Positions 30,201 to 45,200 of a stretch of DNA of 64,000 bases are shown piece after piece. Position numbers and translations under genes: made by a program. Positions within the stretch are counted from its first letter, which is position 1, and each line of letters begins with the position of its first letter. Under the pieces are notes generated by a model that saw only the letters and a list, made by a program, of their open reading frames with translations, had not been told where the DNA came from and did no database searches. Origin of the DNA: Anseranas semipalmata (Eukaryota; Chordata; Aves; Anseriformes; Anseranatidae); the NCBI GenBank assembly GCA_013399115.1, contig VXAA01003938.1, forward strand, positions 62,001 through 126,000, in the 5' to 3' direction.

Positions 30201-33200
30201 ATTAAGGGGCTGAGGGACAGAGCCATGTAAGGATCAACCTTCTTGATAAGAGATGTCCATAGATACCTCTCAGGAAATGTATAACTGAAACTACACAAAG
30301 CTGCTGTGCAGTGAATACAGTTGAAAAAAATTTCTTCCTATCCAAATGCAATTAATACTAGGGGGCTCCAGTAAAACACTCTTTTAATTAACTTAATTGG
30401 TATAGTTAAAACATAATGGAACTGAACTTACATTTTTCTTTAGGTCAATTTAAGCGAAAGCTTCTAGAAAGTACTTCTCCTTGTTTACATTCATTACACA
30501 GTATTTTGTGTCGTGACTTCAATATTAGTCAAAGTAGGCAAGGCAAGGCTGTGGCCTCTCCACAAATTAAATTAAATCAATCAAACTATGACTTTTCCAG
30601 TTGTGAAAATGATAAGGGTATTCCTTACCATTCCAGTTAGTGTCTTTAAGCTGTCAGTTATTTTCATGTTGCTCATTCTGTTTTCCTTACATTTTTCAGT
30701 CTCCTTTGGACCAGGCCTACCTAACTGCAGTTTGTTTTCTAGGTTTTTGTTTGTTTGTTTTGTTTTGTTTTGTTTTTACATTCCTGTCTTGTTCTGTGCT
30801 TGTTTTTTCTGTTTTTCTCCTGATCTTGTCTTGATAGCTTTCCTTTCCTCATTTCTCCTGAAGTCATCAAGTCTTCAAGAGCCTCCTACTCGGCTTGTAC
30901 TTACCAAGCTAAATATTTAAGCATTCACTGAAGGATAGTTGCTAGCTGCAGGACCAACCACATGAGTGTTGATCTTATGACAGTTGCCTTTAAAGGACAG
31001 GACCAAAAGAAAATTATGATCAGTTTGGAGATGAAGATTAGACTGAGTAAAAAGCTCTAATAATCTTTCTGAATGTTAGATAACTCATTTGGTTATTATT
31101 TGCCAGCCAGTGAATTTTGGCCTGAAATCTTGAATTTTCTTCTTTATATTTTTCTTTTCCGTTGGTGGTACCTGAAAATTTAGCTACCACACTTCAGCAT
31201 AGCTGCTTTTCTTTTCAAGAGAGCCAGAGATCTGAAAAGGTAACTAGTATAGGTAAAAGTTGAGATAGAAACTCAATCTCTCCATACATGGATTTGATGA
31301 ATATTTTGTCTCTCAAAATTATGTGGCTTGTATTATGACAATGTATGTTTCTCTGTTTAACAAGTCAAAATTGTTTATTTTTTCTTGTTTGTTTGTTTGT
31401 TTTCTTTTTGTCAGGTTTAAGGGCTGGCCTAGCTGCTTCTATTGCAGGAAGTTCAATTATTAGTAAAATGTTACTAGCAAACATCGATCCATTTGGTGCT
31501 ACACCGTTTATTGACCCAGATCCAGACTCACTGTAAGAATTTTTTTTCCAAATTTACTGTTTTGTTTTAGTTTGCTTTACTTAAGCTTTTTAAGCTTGTC
31601 ATAATCTTCTTCTTGTTTTTTTCATGATGAAATTCTGTTTTGTAATTATTTTTCAGTAGACCTGAAGGTCTGAAAATACGTTAGATTGTGTCATTTTAGA
31701 ATAAACCCTTAGTTATGAGTAGTGCAGAATTGTCTTGCAGCAGCAGAAATAATTCCTTGGACACTGGCTGTGAGAGGACAAGGAGAGCAGTACATTAAAG
31801 GTGGGTTTTCCTGCCTGAACTGCTGGTCTGAACACAAGCTAAGCTGCTAGCAAGATGTCGAAGCAGGGTCTTGAAGTGGAGGAAGAAGAGTGTCCTCCTA
31901 AGGACTGGGACAGTGAGGTGGAAATTTTGTGTCCTATATTGTCTCTGCTTCCCAGAACTGGGTGTAGCATTGACAGAGTCTTATGGAGATAGCATCTGGG
32001 TTTTGGTCTGTGGCCCTATGTGAAAACCCTAAAACAAAACACTGCTGTGCCAACAGCATCAGCCAAACATCCAGCACCAGCATGCCTAAATGCAGCCTGG
32101 GTGCTCAGCCCGCTCTGGTGCTGCTGTCTCAGAGCTGTGCCCAAGGCAGCTCTTTCCTTGTATTCCACAGTTATTTTGGGTATGGTGGAGATAGTGGGTT
32201 ATGTTACAGTTTCTTTTGTCCTATGGGAAGCTGCTTGCACTTGCAAAGGAGATGGCAGCCAATCTGTCTCTTCAACTACCATTAGATTTCCTCAGGGAGG
32301 TTCAGAGGAACAATCTTGTGATGTCTTTTGCTTGATGTATTTGCTCTGAAACCAACCACAATCTTGGTCAAAGTTCTGTGTGTCCAGGAACTGTAAAAAT
32401 GTGCATCTAATTATCTCTTTTCTTCTAATAGGGAGGGATATTCAGAAAAATGTGTCATGAACAACTATTTTGGAATTGGGTTAGATGCAAAAATTTCACT
32501 TGAATTTAATAACAAACGAGAAGAGCACCCTGAAAAGTGCAGGTAATTGTCAGTGACAGAGCCGAGACATTTCCATAAATTTTGTTTTCCTTATCTCTTT
32601 ATTTGAAGTTCTTCACTTTTTCTTTCTCCTACAAATACAAGACATAATAATATGTATTTCAGTATGTGAATCTTGTTTTACCAATTTTCAGAAGTCGGAC
32701 AAAAAACATGATGTGGTATGGAGTTCTTGGCACAAAAGAGCTACTGCAGAGAACTTACAAGAACTTAGAACAAAAAGTTCAACTTGAGGTAATTTTTATT
32801 CATAGCTGGAATGAAGTTTTTTGCTTCTGCAATACGTAGTGAAGAATTTGGTGTTCCTCTTGAAACCTTTCAGAGTTCTTGTTGTCAGCCTAAGCTGCTA
32901 ACATTCTGCCCTCAAATGCACTGTCTAAAAATGTGCTATATAAGAAGTGATTCCCCAAGTGATTTCTTGGAGTAAAATATCAATATTTAAATATCCCCAA
33001 ATATCAGGTTTCCTGTTTCTTGTAATGGTCGTGGTTTTTTTTTGGTTGGTTGGTTTTGGTTTGTTTTACTTTTCAAAAAAAATTTCTTGTACAGATAATA
33101 TATAAAAGATATGCTTCTTAATGTTTACTGAATTGAAGTGGGAGACTAGGTTTTAAGGATAATAACAGAAATGTACATACACTGAACAGAAGGAAAGGAA

Positions 33201-36200
33201 TAAGGAGTCTTAATCCTTCAGGTTCACTTTAAACTATCTGACAGCTTGATTACACACATAGAGAGAGCACACAGATGGTCTTAGGAAAAAAATTCCTGAC
33301 AGAAGAGGAGAGATTCTGAGTGTACATCACAAGAAGCTTAGCTACATCTACAGAGACTTTCTCAAATAGGTGTTCAAGATAGCCACACAGAAGAACTAAG
33401 GTATTATCACAGCAACAACAAATGCAGTGTAAATTATCTGAACATAATTATTTTTTTCTTTTAAGTTCTGGCACCATATCTAAGTCTTCTTCACAATACT
33501 AGGAACTTAAAGGAGTTTATATAAATGGTTACCAGATGCAGAAAAAGACTATGGGATGGTTACAGTTGTGTTCACCTGAAGAATATCTAGGCTGGAGTTT
33601 GAAAGAGAACATAAATAGTTTCTCTTTTTCCTTCTTGCTAAGTATTTCATATGGAAGTTCATGATATTTATACAAAAATACTTTATAAGTTAAAGAATAA
33701 TTTTAATTTACTGGAACTCTTTCTCTTTGCTGAGCTTTAGGAGGATTTTGTATGGTAGAGGCAGATTGCTGTTATCTGAGGATCGTATAATTATCAAGGA
33801 ATTATACAGTAGTTAGTGAATATAATGACAGGAAAGAACATTATGTATGCTGCAGATAGAATTCTAATTTAAGGATATTTGAATAAGATTCAAATAAGAT
33901 TCGATAAGGCATTCATATCTGACCTTTCCATAATTATTTTTGAATATATCTGGAAGTAAATGAGCAAGTAGAAATTTCATATTTAGTATTGCCTTGCATA
34001 ATGTCAGCCTTATGCTAAAACTTGTGATGAGATGCCCAGCATTGGAAAATTAAAATGATCGATTTCAGGAACTTGAGGCAAACCTCTACTATAATACAAA
34101 TGGCTATGTAGCATCTATTAATATCAGAGCACATGTTGGATACTGTCATATTTTTATTAAAATGTTAAATTGCATCTTGTTACTGAGATTAAATTATCAA
34201 GAGAGACTGCTAAGCATATTCTGGAAATATTTTGCATCTCTTTCTCCTCCTGATACAATTGCTGAAGATTTCCTCATGGACCTATTAGAGTGAGTCCAAA
34301 GAAGGGCCACTAAGATGATCAGCCAACCAGTGAGTCCTAGATTTGCCTTTACACTTTTGGGAGGAGAGTGAGGCTGAGGGAGCTGGGGTTGTTCAGCCAG
34401 GAGAAGAGAAGGCTCTGAGGAGACCTTATAGTGGCCTTCTGGTAGCTAAAGGGGGCCTACAGGAAAGCTGGGGAGGGACTTTTTGTCAGGGAGTGTAGTG
34501 ATAGGACAAAGGGTAATGGCTTCAAACTAAAAGAGGGTAGGTGTAGATTAGATATTAGGAAGAAATTCTTCACTATGAGGGTGGTGGGGCACTGGAACTG
34601 GTTGCAACATTTGCAGCACTTGTTGTTGCTTATGGTTTTTGGAGGATAAGGAGGACCAACCTCTTACCTGCAAAAAAAAAAAAAAAAAGCAACTCCTGGC
34701 CACAGCCAAAGTAACATAATAGTGAGGCCTAGATTTGCCTTTGCACTTTGGGAGGAGAGTGAGTTATTTCTACAGGAAGTCAACTACACAAGTACTAACA
34801 ATACTCATATCTAACTACGCTTGTGGCGATGCCAGAAACATTCTTGTATTTTATGTTTTTTTTTCACTTAATGGGCTTACCTAAATAACAAGTGTATTGC
34901 AATTTTGGGGAATGCAGATACAGGATGGGTAAATCAAGCTTTTTGTAATGTCAGTGGACATTACTGGCTTACTGTGTACGCTCAAGAAATTAGTTTTTTT
35001 CATTGCAAAAAGATTTCTAATCCTTGATAGGGAGAGCATGGTTTAAGCGCGTGAGAAATTTCACAGTTAGGGATGTGCAAGTGCTTCTTGGAAGACTCGT
35101 GGAACACCTCTGCTGTAGATACTCATGTTTTGTCATCTCTGCAAAAATTGATGCTGAGATTAGGGAGGAAAAGTTTGTATTAGCGCTGCTTTGCAGTGTG
35201 GGTGGAATAGGCTTGTGTCAACCTATTAATGACTCTGTCCTCCCCTGCCAGCTCTGTTGAGGCTTCATGTATAAAAAACGGCTGACTACTTTTATCACAT
35301 AATTTATATACTGAATGAGCTTTTATCCATTACAGTGTGACGGACAGTACATCCCCCTTCCAAGTCTGCAGGGCATAGCTGTGCTAAACATTCCCAGCTA
35401 TGCTGGTGGGACTAATTTCTGGGGTGGAACCAAGGAAGATGATGTGAGTAACACTGAAGAGAAGTAACCTTCTGGGCAAAACCTACAATAAATACCATGA
35501 ACTGCTGTTCTTGTTTAATTTTAATAGTAGTAGCATATGGTCCGGATAACAACTCTTATTCAGGAAGGCTGCTTGAGTTTAAACTGTATTGTCTGGTATT
35601 TGATTTTTTTTTTTTTTAATTGAAAATATATACCATGGTTTTGCATTGTCTATTGTCTTCTGTAATGTCCTTTTCATTCCAGCAAAGTTTTCATAATAAG
35701 GCTTAATGATTTAAAAAAAAAAAAAAAAAGTGGCTCGATGAGATAGTATTTTTAGAAACTAATCTTAAAGACACAAATAGTTTCTCTACATATTATTTAC
35801 AGTAGTTTGTAAAACAAGTTTTCTTAAAGTATAGATTCCTCTGTTATATCCTAACCATAAGGAGGATGGACAAAGATAATCACTCACACAATTTATACCC
35901 AGATTTTCCTCCTGTTCTACAAACAGCTTTGGACTAAGGGATGGTCATTTAGAAAATGGAGACTGATGCATTTAGTGACTGGTAATTTAGTGGGGATAGT
36001 AATCTGTTTTTTAAATATTATTTTCAATGAGCTTCTTAAATATTTTGTAAAGATATCTTTTTTTCCCTTCTTCCTCAAATCTCCCAAGAAATGTTGCACT
36101 ACGCAGATACCTGAATGTCTTACAATGTGAAGCAGTCTTACTGCTGCTGTCTACTTCATGCACAGTGCAACCATTGTAATTGCTTGCAGACTATCCCAGT

Positions 36201-39200
36201 TCTGAATGTCCCGATTTACTGTGAGGTCTGACTCACCTAAAGCTGTACTTGCAAATTAGATTGTGGCTTTAATGTCAACAATCTAGAACTTTTTTCACCA
36301 AAATGCTTTTGCTATCTTGTGACTTACTATTCTCTGTTTTTATATATATGTAAAAGTCACAAAAAATATTTCAATGTGTTTCAATCTCCTTTTTCTTATT
36401 TTTGGTATATGTTGGAGAGTGGCAGTTATGTTTATATTTGGCTACAGATATCTAATGTTTTGATATTCTCCATGTTCGCATTCATAGCTTGAAAGCATCT
36501 CTAAAGTCTGCTCAGCTCCTATTCAGGAGTTTATTTTTCTCCCTGCGCCGCCTCACTGAGAGAGATCTGTCCCAGCTGTCATACTGGTATACAGCAAATG
36601 TGTATGTCTTGGAGCAGTTTTATTGATATTCTTAGTTGTCTGGTGATCAGAAGTGCCAGCAAAGTGACATGTTTGTTCTGGACAAAATTAGGAGCATAAT
36701 TCACTGCTTTACTGCAATCTTGAGTGGCTGATCGGCAGAGATGGTGGAGGTCTGAAATGCTGCCGGTTCTGCTTATCTGGACAAAAGAAAGATGTTGCCT
36801 TGACGGCTGCGACTATTTCTGAAACATTATTGGTGAGCCAAAGAGGGCAGCCACACACTGAGTTGAGCAGGGCTTCTTTAACCATGTTGTTATGGTGTCC
36901 AGAAGACAAGTTGGAAACATGAGCTGTGGTGAGATGCAACAGGAAAGGAGGGAATTGTTTCTTGAACGTTGATCTGTAGAGATTTGTTTGGCTTCATTCG
37001 AAAAAAAATATATGTATGTATGGTTGTTTTTCAGTGCAGATATGTTTTACTTGTGGAGGGACACAGTAGATTAGGCTGTGGTTTGTCTATTCTTTTTCTA
37101 AAATGAAAGCACAAAATAAACAAAGTCTTGTAACTACTTTTTCTTAACCCCTGCTGAACTAGCCCTGTAGATGTCAGTTATTGAAGCTGGATCAGGGACA
37201 GTCCATACCTTTCACCTTGGAATAACAGCGTCACTGTCTCTGATCTTTTCACGCTGTTCATATACCCACGGTAAATGAAAAAAATCAGACACTGAAAACT
37301 TTTGGTTCAGAACAGTCTAGGCCCAGTAAAATTGCACTTTCATGCTTTGACATTAATCTATTTGAGACTTACCTACACAATCCTGGGATTCTCTGAGGGC
37401 AAGTGCTGCCTGGATGTGGCACTAAACTATGGCAACAGTGCCGTGCAACCCTTTTCCTGAGATGAATTCCTCTGTCTCTGGGCCAAAGCAGCACTCACTG
37501 CACTGGGGTGAAGGCTCCCATTGACTTGTGGGGGGCAGCAAGAACCAAAGTTCCTCCCCCTGTTTCCCATCCCCTCCCTGCAGCCACTAGCTGGATTATT
37601 CAGTCCTGGATCTTCACCCTCTTATTCTGCACCTCCAGGAAATCCACTCTCAGGGGGCAGGACCTGAGTAGTTGTGGCTTCTGGGCTCCTTTCAGGGATT
37701 TTCTCTTGTCTGTTCTCTGGTGTCTGATGCAGTTTACTTTGCCAAGTGAGGCTGTCTGAGTACCACTCAGAGAAATGGTCTGTTTACTCATTATGGTCTT
37801 ACTGGAGTGATACCTCCTGCTGATTTTTCTCCCGTGCTGCTCCCTATTCCATATCACTATGAAATGGTCAAGCTTCAAGTGACTGTAGGACTTGTGGTGT
37901 CTCCTGTGTCCCCTGAACCAATTGAACTCCAGCCTAAGACATCCCCCCGCGACATGGCTGAATTCTCTCCTGCAGGACACCAGGTGGCAATGGCACATGC
38001 TCACCTTCCTGTGCTTTTGTAAGCTCATGGGAATTCAAAGTCTTGGCTGGAAAAGGACATTTGTTCCACACAAAAGTTTTTTATGTTATGGCAGATAATT
38101 ATATACACTGCAAACAAGATTCTCCTCAGTATTAAAGCAGCATTTATCAAAGCTGAGAGTGAGAGAATTCAGTCTATAGGAAGATAAGCACTTCTGAGAA
38201 AAAAGCACAATTGCTCCTCTTAACTTCAAGAACCTCTTAGATATTAAGTACCTTAACCAAGTGGAGGTTTAAATTGGCCTTTCATCTTGCATTAAAAAGC
38301 GTTTCTTAGTCTGCACGCTGGAACATGCCATCCTTTGCATATAAGGATATGCCTTGTCATTCAGATATGTGACGTGCTGTTGTCATTGCTGTTTTAACAT
38401 AATATTTGCCTGCTGTCTGTGGTATCTCTCTCCTGTGACATTTGTAGGGACAGTGTAGTAATTCTAACGCATTTAGATATTGAAATCGAATCTGTAAGTG
38501 AACCTACAAAAAAGAAGGCTGAATTTGTGCTTCACTGATCATTCACTCTAAGCACCAAATGTACCATGGAAAATGGAATATTTTATTTTTCTTTCAGATA
38601 TTTGGAGCCCCATCTTTTGATGATAAAATCTTAGAAGTTGTGGCAGTATTTGGCAGCATGCAGATGGCAGTTTCAAGAGTTATCAAACTGCAGCACCACC
38701 GGATAGCTCAGGTTTGTTTCTTGCTTGAAAGCACATGACATAGTTGGCATCAGTTTGGGATGCTGGAGAGTGGTGGTACTCTAGATGACCACTGCCCTGT
38801 ACATTAATTAAACACTGACATTGTTTTAATGTTAGCGGGTAACAAATCATCTTAAATGATGGATGAAGTATAAAAGTGCTTCACCCTTGAGGCAAATCTG
38901 GAGGGAAGCCACAGCTCCTAGTAATCAACATATTTCAGGTGGTCCGTCAGTTTGATTAATATTTATGGCTCTGTAAAATAACATGTTTGTTCTTTTCCAG
39001 TGTCGGTCAGTAAAGATCACCATACTTGGTGATGAAGGGGTTCCAGTGCAAGTCGATGGAGAGGCATGGATCCAGCCCCCGGGAGTTATTAAAATTGTAC
39101 ATAAAAACAGAGCTCAGATGCTAACACGAGACAGAGTATGTTGCAGAAAGCGTGTTATGAGATACCTTTGCTAAAATTGTTTTCTGTAGTAATTCGATTT

Positions 39201-42200
39201 AGTTATAACAGGAAAAAACAGTCCTTATAGAAATGTTTTATAACTATTTATATAACTTAAATAATTACTTGCAGTTATCTAATTTCTATAATAAGCTGGA
39301 TAGAGAATTGTTCTTTTGTGACACAGCTCCTTGTTAGCTTTTCTCAGTTATGCTAGTGCTATTCCTGTATTCTTGTTTAATATATACTAAGAAGAAAAAT
39401 ACTCAGAATTTTATATATTTGTTTTTCTTTGAGGCACTAAGTGTATACACAATCATATACTGGAAGTTTTAGCAAGTTGCAGAAATAGTGAAGTTCTATA
39501 ATGTCTATTTTTCAGGATCATTTTTGCAAATTTCTCTCATCTCTCTGTCCTGCTAATCCTCTGTCTCCTACATGACAGTCTCAGAAAGAAGAGACACAAG
39601 CAGAATCTAGTCACAAAGCCACTAGAGAGTTCGTGCTTGTCTACGATTACCATGCAAAAGGCTTTACTGTACCTCAGTTCTCTGTCCACTAGCTGGATGT
39701 TGAATTTAGTGTCGAATTAATGGCATTGGAACTGTATTTTATTACGTTTGTTAACTTTTTTCTACCATTTCTTTAGGTTTGAACCTTATATTATTTTCAG
39801 ATTTGAATCTTACTATCTTCACAAAATATGCTTGTATTATTATTATCTTTGTGTTCTTACAGTTTTGGAAGACACTTGTTGAGGATAGGAGGGAGAGAGA
39901 GATATCTTTCAGAAGTGACTTATTCACTATACTGTTTTAAATAGATAAGTCATTTCATTATGTAGAGAACTTGTATTATTTATATAAAATTGTGTGCAAT
40001 TCCACATGCTTTTACATATATCAATAAAAATACTCAAGTGCTGTGAACTGAATGTATAATTTATTTTGTGCAGGCCTTTGAAAACACCCTGAAGTCTTGG
40101 GAAGACAAACAGAAGTATGATTCCTGCAAACCTGTCATTCGATCTCCCTTGTACCCTCAACAGGCTGTTGAGTTAGCCACAGAAGAAGAAGTCACACAGA
40201 TCCAGCTGTGTTCACAAGCTGCAGAAGAACTTATTACCAGGTACAATAGAATTAGTAAGTTTGGATTGGCAACCTGTACACCAAGACTGAATTATTCATG
40301 CAAGTGCATAAATAGACTTAGTAGTGTGTATTTTCATAGGATCATAGAATGGCTTGGGTTGGAAGGGACCTTAAAGATCATCTGGTTCTAACCCCCCTGC
40401 CATGGGCAGGGACACCTCCCACTAGACCAGGTTGCTCAAAGCCCTATCCAGCCTGGCCCTGAACACCTCTGGGGATGGGGCATCCACAGCTTCTCTGGGC
40501 AGCCTGTTCCAGTGCCTCACCACCCTTTGAGTGAACAATTTCCTCCTAACATTAATCTAAATCTCCTCTCTTTTAGTTTAAAACCATTCCCCCTTTTCCT
40601 ATCATCATCTGCCCATGTAAAAAGTCACTCTCCATCTTTTTTACAAGCCCTCTGTCAGTACTGAAAGGCTGCAATGAGGTCTCCCTGGAGCCTTCTCTTC
40701 TTCAGGCTGAACATCACCGGTTCTCTCAGCCTTTCTTCATAGGAGAGGTGCTCCAGCCTTCTGATCATCCTTACGGCCCTGCTCTGGATCTGTTATCACA
40801 GGTCCATGTCTTGTGCTGGGGGCCCCAGAGCTGGATGCAGCACTCCAGGTGGGGCAGAACAGAGGGGGACAATCACCTCCCTCCACCTGCTGGCCACACC
40901 TTTCTTCCCTGTCTTTTGATTAATGTTTAGTTACCACTGTCTCGCTTTTTTTATTTTTTTTTTTAATTTATTAGTTTTTATTATTATGTTTTAACTGTTC
41001 TTAAGGCTTAACTTGTTTATATATGTCACTGTTCAGAATGTTTGAAAGAGCAGTGGAAACGGAAAACTGCAAAGCTTTTTTGTGGAGAGACTTTTTGTGT
41101 GGATGCATCCAGCTGATTTAGTAACGTCATACTATCTGAATAGTCAATTATCAGATATTTTTAGAACTCTGTGCATCTGATCTGTTTCTAGATGCACCTT
41201 CTACAAGAGGTGCCTCTGTCCTGGAATTTCTCTCCATTGGTTATAACAGGAATCTTGACTACAGTAGGTATAGGCATCTACATTGCTGATGTCTCATACT
41301 GTGGACAGATCAATCTCAGGTGTTTGACTCTTCCTATTTTTTTTTATAAGTATATAAAATATTTTCCTGTTCCAGCAGCCTCTGACCAGCCATATCTTTT
41401 CTTCTGTTGACTTTCTGTTCCACCATCAGTGTTTCCTCATCAGTTTTTATTTCTCCTTAAAGTCTTGTTATTCACATTTTTAAAAAGATGAGCATTTTTC
41501 AGTAAACCTGGAAGTTTTCTTAAAGTATTTTACAAGTAAACAGTTTACACACCAGCATTCAAGGAGCCCAAACTACCAGATAAAATCTTCATACCTTTTT
41601 GCCTTCATCCACTCATTCATTGTTATTGCAGCTTTTTATGTCATTCCTAATGGTTGAAATCCTCATCTCTGTGTCCCAGACACTTCAGTGATTTATATGG
41701 GTTGAGGCGATAGTGAGCTGCTGGTATAAAACTGATCCCACAGCCTTGCTTGGTTTCAAGAACTACTTTCATCAGGAGGTGCAAGTATTTTAATATAGAA
41801 GACACTGCAATTTTCAAAAAAAAAATATTACTTTTTTAAGAAAAACTTTTTTTTTTTAATTTGGAGCATTCTGTAAAGCTGCTATTCAGTTCATCAAAAA
41901 GGCAAATTATCTTAAGCATCAAAAGTAATTCTTGTAGTCCCTGTTTAGCAGCACTGATAATATAAAAAAAAAAAAAGTAATTGAAGAACTACATATTCTT
42001 TTTGTACTGTGCTGATGACTTAAGTAAATATAGGAAGATGATTTAGATTATAGTTTACCTGAAGGGAAGTTTAGCCAAGACAGCTTAAAAACTTCTTTAC
42101 TGTTCTTAGAGATGGTCCTGTAATTACAGCTGGATCTCCCATAATCTCTAATGATTGCAGCCAATTTTAATGTCATATCTAAAGGAGTTCTTAAGCTTTT

Positions 42201-45200
42201 TGTGATATGCTTTGTGAAATACATTTAATATTTTTTAAGATAACTTCGAACTAGTTATCTTAATATGCGAGAGTTTTCCTCTATGGTTTATATAGGTTAA
42301 TAGCCCAACATTTTTTGGTACAAGTTTTGCATAGCATTTGTGTTCTAAGACAAATGAATGCATCTCTATTTCATAGCAGAATAAATCTTCTGTATTATGG
42401 ATATCATTTATATGCGGTTCTGTGTTGGTTAAAGTGATACTTGTATTGGAACTTTTGTTATAAAGGACGATTTCTTAAGTGTTTTGTGAACTTTGTATAT
42501 TTTCTCACGTGATAATGTTGTGTACTCTTAAGAATTACTCTTTAAAGGAGGTAAGAAATATTTTTCTCTTTTCCCTATTTTTGTAGAATCTGTGAAGCAG
42601 CAAAAATACATGGCCTGTTGGAGCAGGAGCTTGCTCACGCTGTTAATGCATGTTCACATGCATTAAATAAAGCCAACCCAAGGTTTCCTGAGGTAAAGGA
42701 AGAACAGAGGTTTATGCATAAGTAAATACATTATAATATCTGTGGGCATAAGGTTGTGACACAGGACCTGTTTTGTACTCCCTGTTCCCATATTGCAACA
42801 AGTTGGGTGATAATTCTTGAAGTTTTTATAAATGAGACTCCTAAATATACATACACATACTCAAGTTTAAAATGAAATTGCTTAACAGATGAATGGATTC
42901 TGTATCTTCTTCCCTTTTCTGTCACGTTTTCTGAGGTGAAAGTAAAGGGAAGGTTGCTTCCAATTCTGAAGGTGCTGGTCTCCACAGCAGCAGGAAGTCT
43001 TAGCTCTTCACATGCCTAGGGAAACACCCTATAGCTGATGAATTTGGTAGAGATCATGTTCAAAGATTCTGAAATTTCATACTAATACCAGGGATATGAG
43101 TTAGAAAAACTGACTTTCTACAGAAGAGGGAGAAGAGTCCCCTCCTCATCTTAGATCAATGTGATATATGAGAAAGCAGAAGATGTAGTTTCTGCATTCA
43201 TCATTGTCCTCCCCAGTCGATGTTCCCTTTTGTGATTATTGGATGTTAGAAAGAGACATTAATGACTGAATATGTGGAACATCTGAGTCTTGTTTTGCTG
43301 AGGGAGTAGCCAAAAGGAGGATTGGATTAGGGGCATGGTAAAAGTATGTCCGTTGTCTTTTGGAAGCAGTCAAGAATTTACTCGACCTGCAATGGACATC
43401 CGCAGCCAGGGGCATTCATCCTGAAGTGATGCAGCAGTGCATATTACATCAAGCAAGATGGTGTGCTAATGTAGTTCTGAGCACAAGTAAACCAAACTCA
43501 TGTCAGCAAATAGCAAAAACAATATCCAAAGTAAGCTGACATATACTTGCAGACAGCTGTGTAGTCATGTCTCCAGACATAGAGTAGAGGCATGATGAAG
43601 GCCCAACAAATGATATTGCTACATACAGGTCAATTCTTGTAAATGTGTTCATAGAACTTTTCACACTTGTTATCCAAATGATATGCAGAGAATACAGAGG
43701 GGGGAGAGAGGAAACTGAGGCTCTCTTCACACTAGGCAATCTGGGTGTTTTCAGGGGTTGGACCTGAAGAAAATTAATTAGGTAGAGTCTGTCTATATAG
43801 TTTTAACTAACTTAAGCTTACCTATGGTAAATATGCTAGTTAACCTGTGCTCCTTAAAATATGGCTAGCAGCTTACTTCTGCTAAGGATAAGGTGAATGA
43901 TTCGGATCAACAGGCTGTTAAATGAGGCCCACAACCTTTCTGCTGGCCTTTGCCATCCATAAAAATCATGGATTCATCTTACAGGCGGCTTGTCACTGGA
44001 TCTTCAGGATTGTATAAGGTCATATTAAATAAAGTTGGAGAAAGGACAGTAAATAGATAATATATTTTCCTTTTTTGTGATCTCAGTGCTAAAGAAGTTG
44101 TCAATGTAGAGCTAATTTGATGTATTTCTCCTAGAACAATACACGGTATACGCTGTAAGCCCAAGATACTTATTCTCAGTCCAACTAGCATCCCATCAAA
44201 TAATTTTTGTGCTTCTTATTCCCCAGAGCCTTACCAGAAACACTGCCATGGAGATAACTGTCAATGTGAAGGCCTTACATAATGAAACTGAATCCCTGCT
44301 AGTAGGAAGAGTTCCTTTGGTAAGGTGACAAAATACATGATTTTATTCCCTCATACTAGGTGTAATTTGTTTTTCAATTCAGAATAGTAACACAGAATTT
44401 AAGATGTGCTATAAGCAGCTCTATAAGGCCAGTTGCAACATATTACACGCATTTGTGTTTGGAATCAGAATGAGTTACGAATTCTTGTCCTAGGTTGGCG
44501 TACATCTTCTGTCACTTCAAATATCTAAAAGTCATTGCCGGGGCTGCTCTTTTCAATAGTCAGTGGAGGAAAATAAGTATCCCTGTTGAGGCTGATTCAC
44601 CCCCAGCTGCCTTGGAGGCTTATCTTAGAAAAAGATAAATCATCTTCTGGAGGTTTAGCATTTAAGAGAACCTCTGGAGTTCTATTATGGACCATCTTCA
44701 GAGTTTAAATAGAACCTGGGGTGACAGCTATTCAAACTCATACATTCAACTTCTACAGATCTAATTTGGGCAAGTAAATCTCACCCTTGTTCTAATACCT
44801 AGCAGGAATTATTTTATAACCTTTAAGTTGGTAAGTGTTCAAGAGACCTCTGATGGTATTTAAAGACTTTGCATCTTCTCCTTTAGCTAGTGTTTCTGTC
44901 CCTAAAATGATGGAGACTGCTTAAGAATTGTTATACCTGGACGTATGATTAGAAAATTCCTTTACCTGAAATTGTGAAGAGAAGAAAGATGTCGGGTTTT
45001 CTATGCTGGTCCAGTTTTACAGTAACAAGATACTCAGTAGGAGCAGTTATATTTTCTTTGGATTCAGAAACAGATGTATTAGTACCTTACTGTTGATTTG
45101 AATGTTATAATTAAAAATGAATATCAATAAGAATATTCCAATTTGGCTGAGCCTAGGGTATGAAACTTACTGTAGCAGGTTGAGATACCTTTTTACACGT

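Larger units (their letters stand above)
32789..35335 (+). other. DGKH: DGKH intron
   Basis: A 2.5-kb GT-AG intron with a sense CR1 fragment at about 34281-34606 and a second copy of an embedded 42-bp segment at 34722-34763. An A run lies at about 34672-34688. Confidence 0.85.

Noticed and set aside
30588..30920. A 110-codon hydrophobic open frame resembling a membrane protein
   Set aside because: The Phe/Leu/Cys-rich peptide is a translation of T-rich intron and (TTTG)n microsatellite sequence.
31740..32340. A possible LTR or gene fragment in a GC-richer intron segment
   Set aside because: No terminal repeats, primer-binding site or protein motif could be identified; left as unassigned intron.
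37600..38028. A 142-codon antisense open frame as a possible gene
   Set aside because: The composition is unlike a conserved domain, no family is recognisable, it lies inside a DGKH intron, and overlapping frames are also open, which suggests a local GC-rich stop-poor patch.
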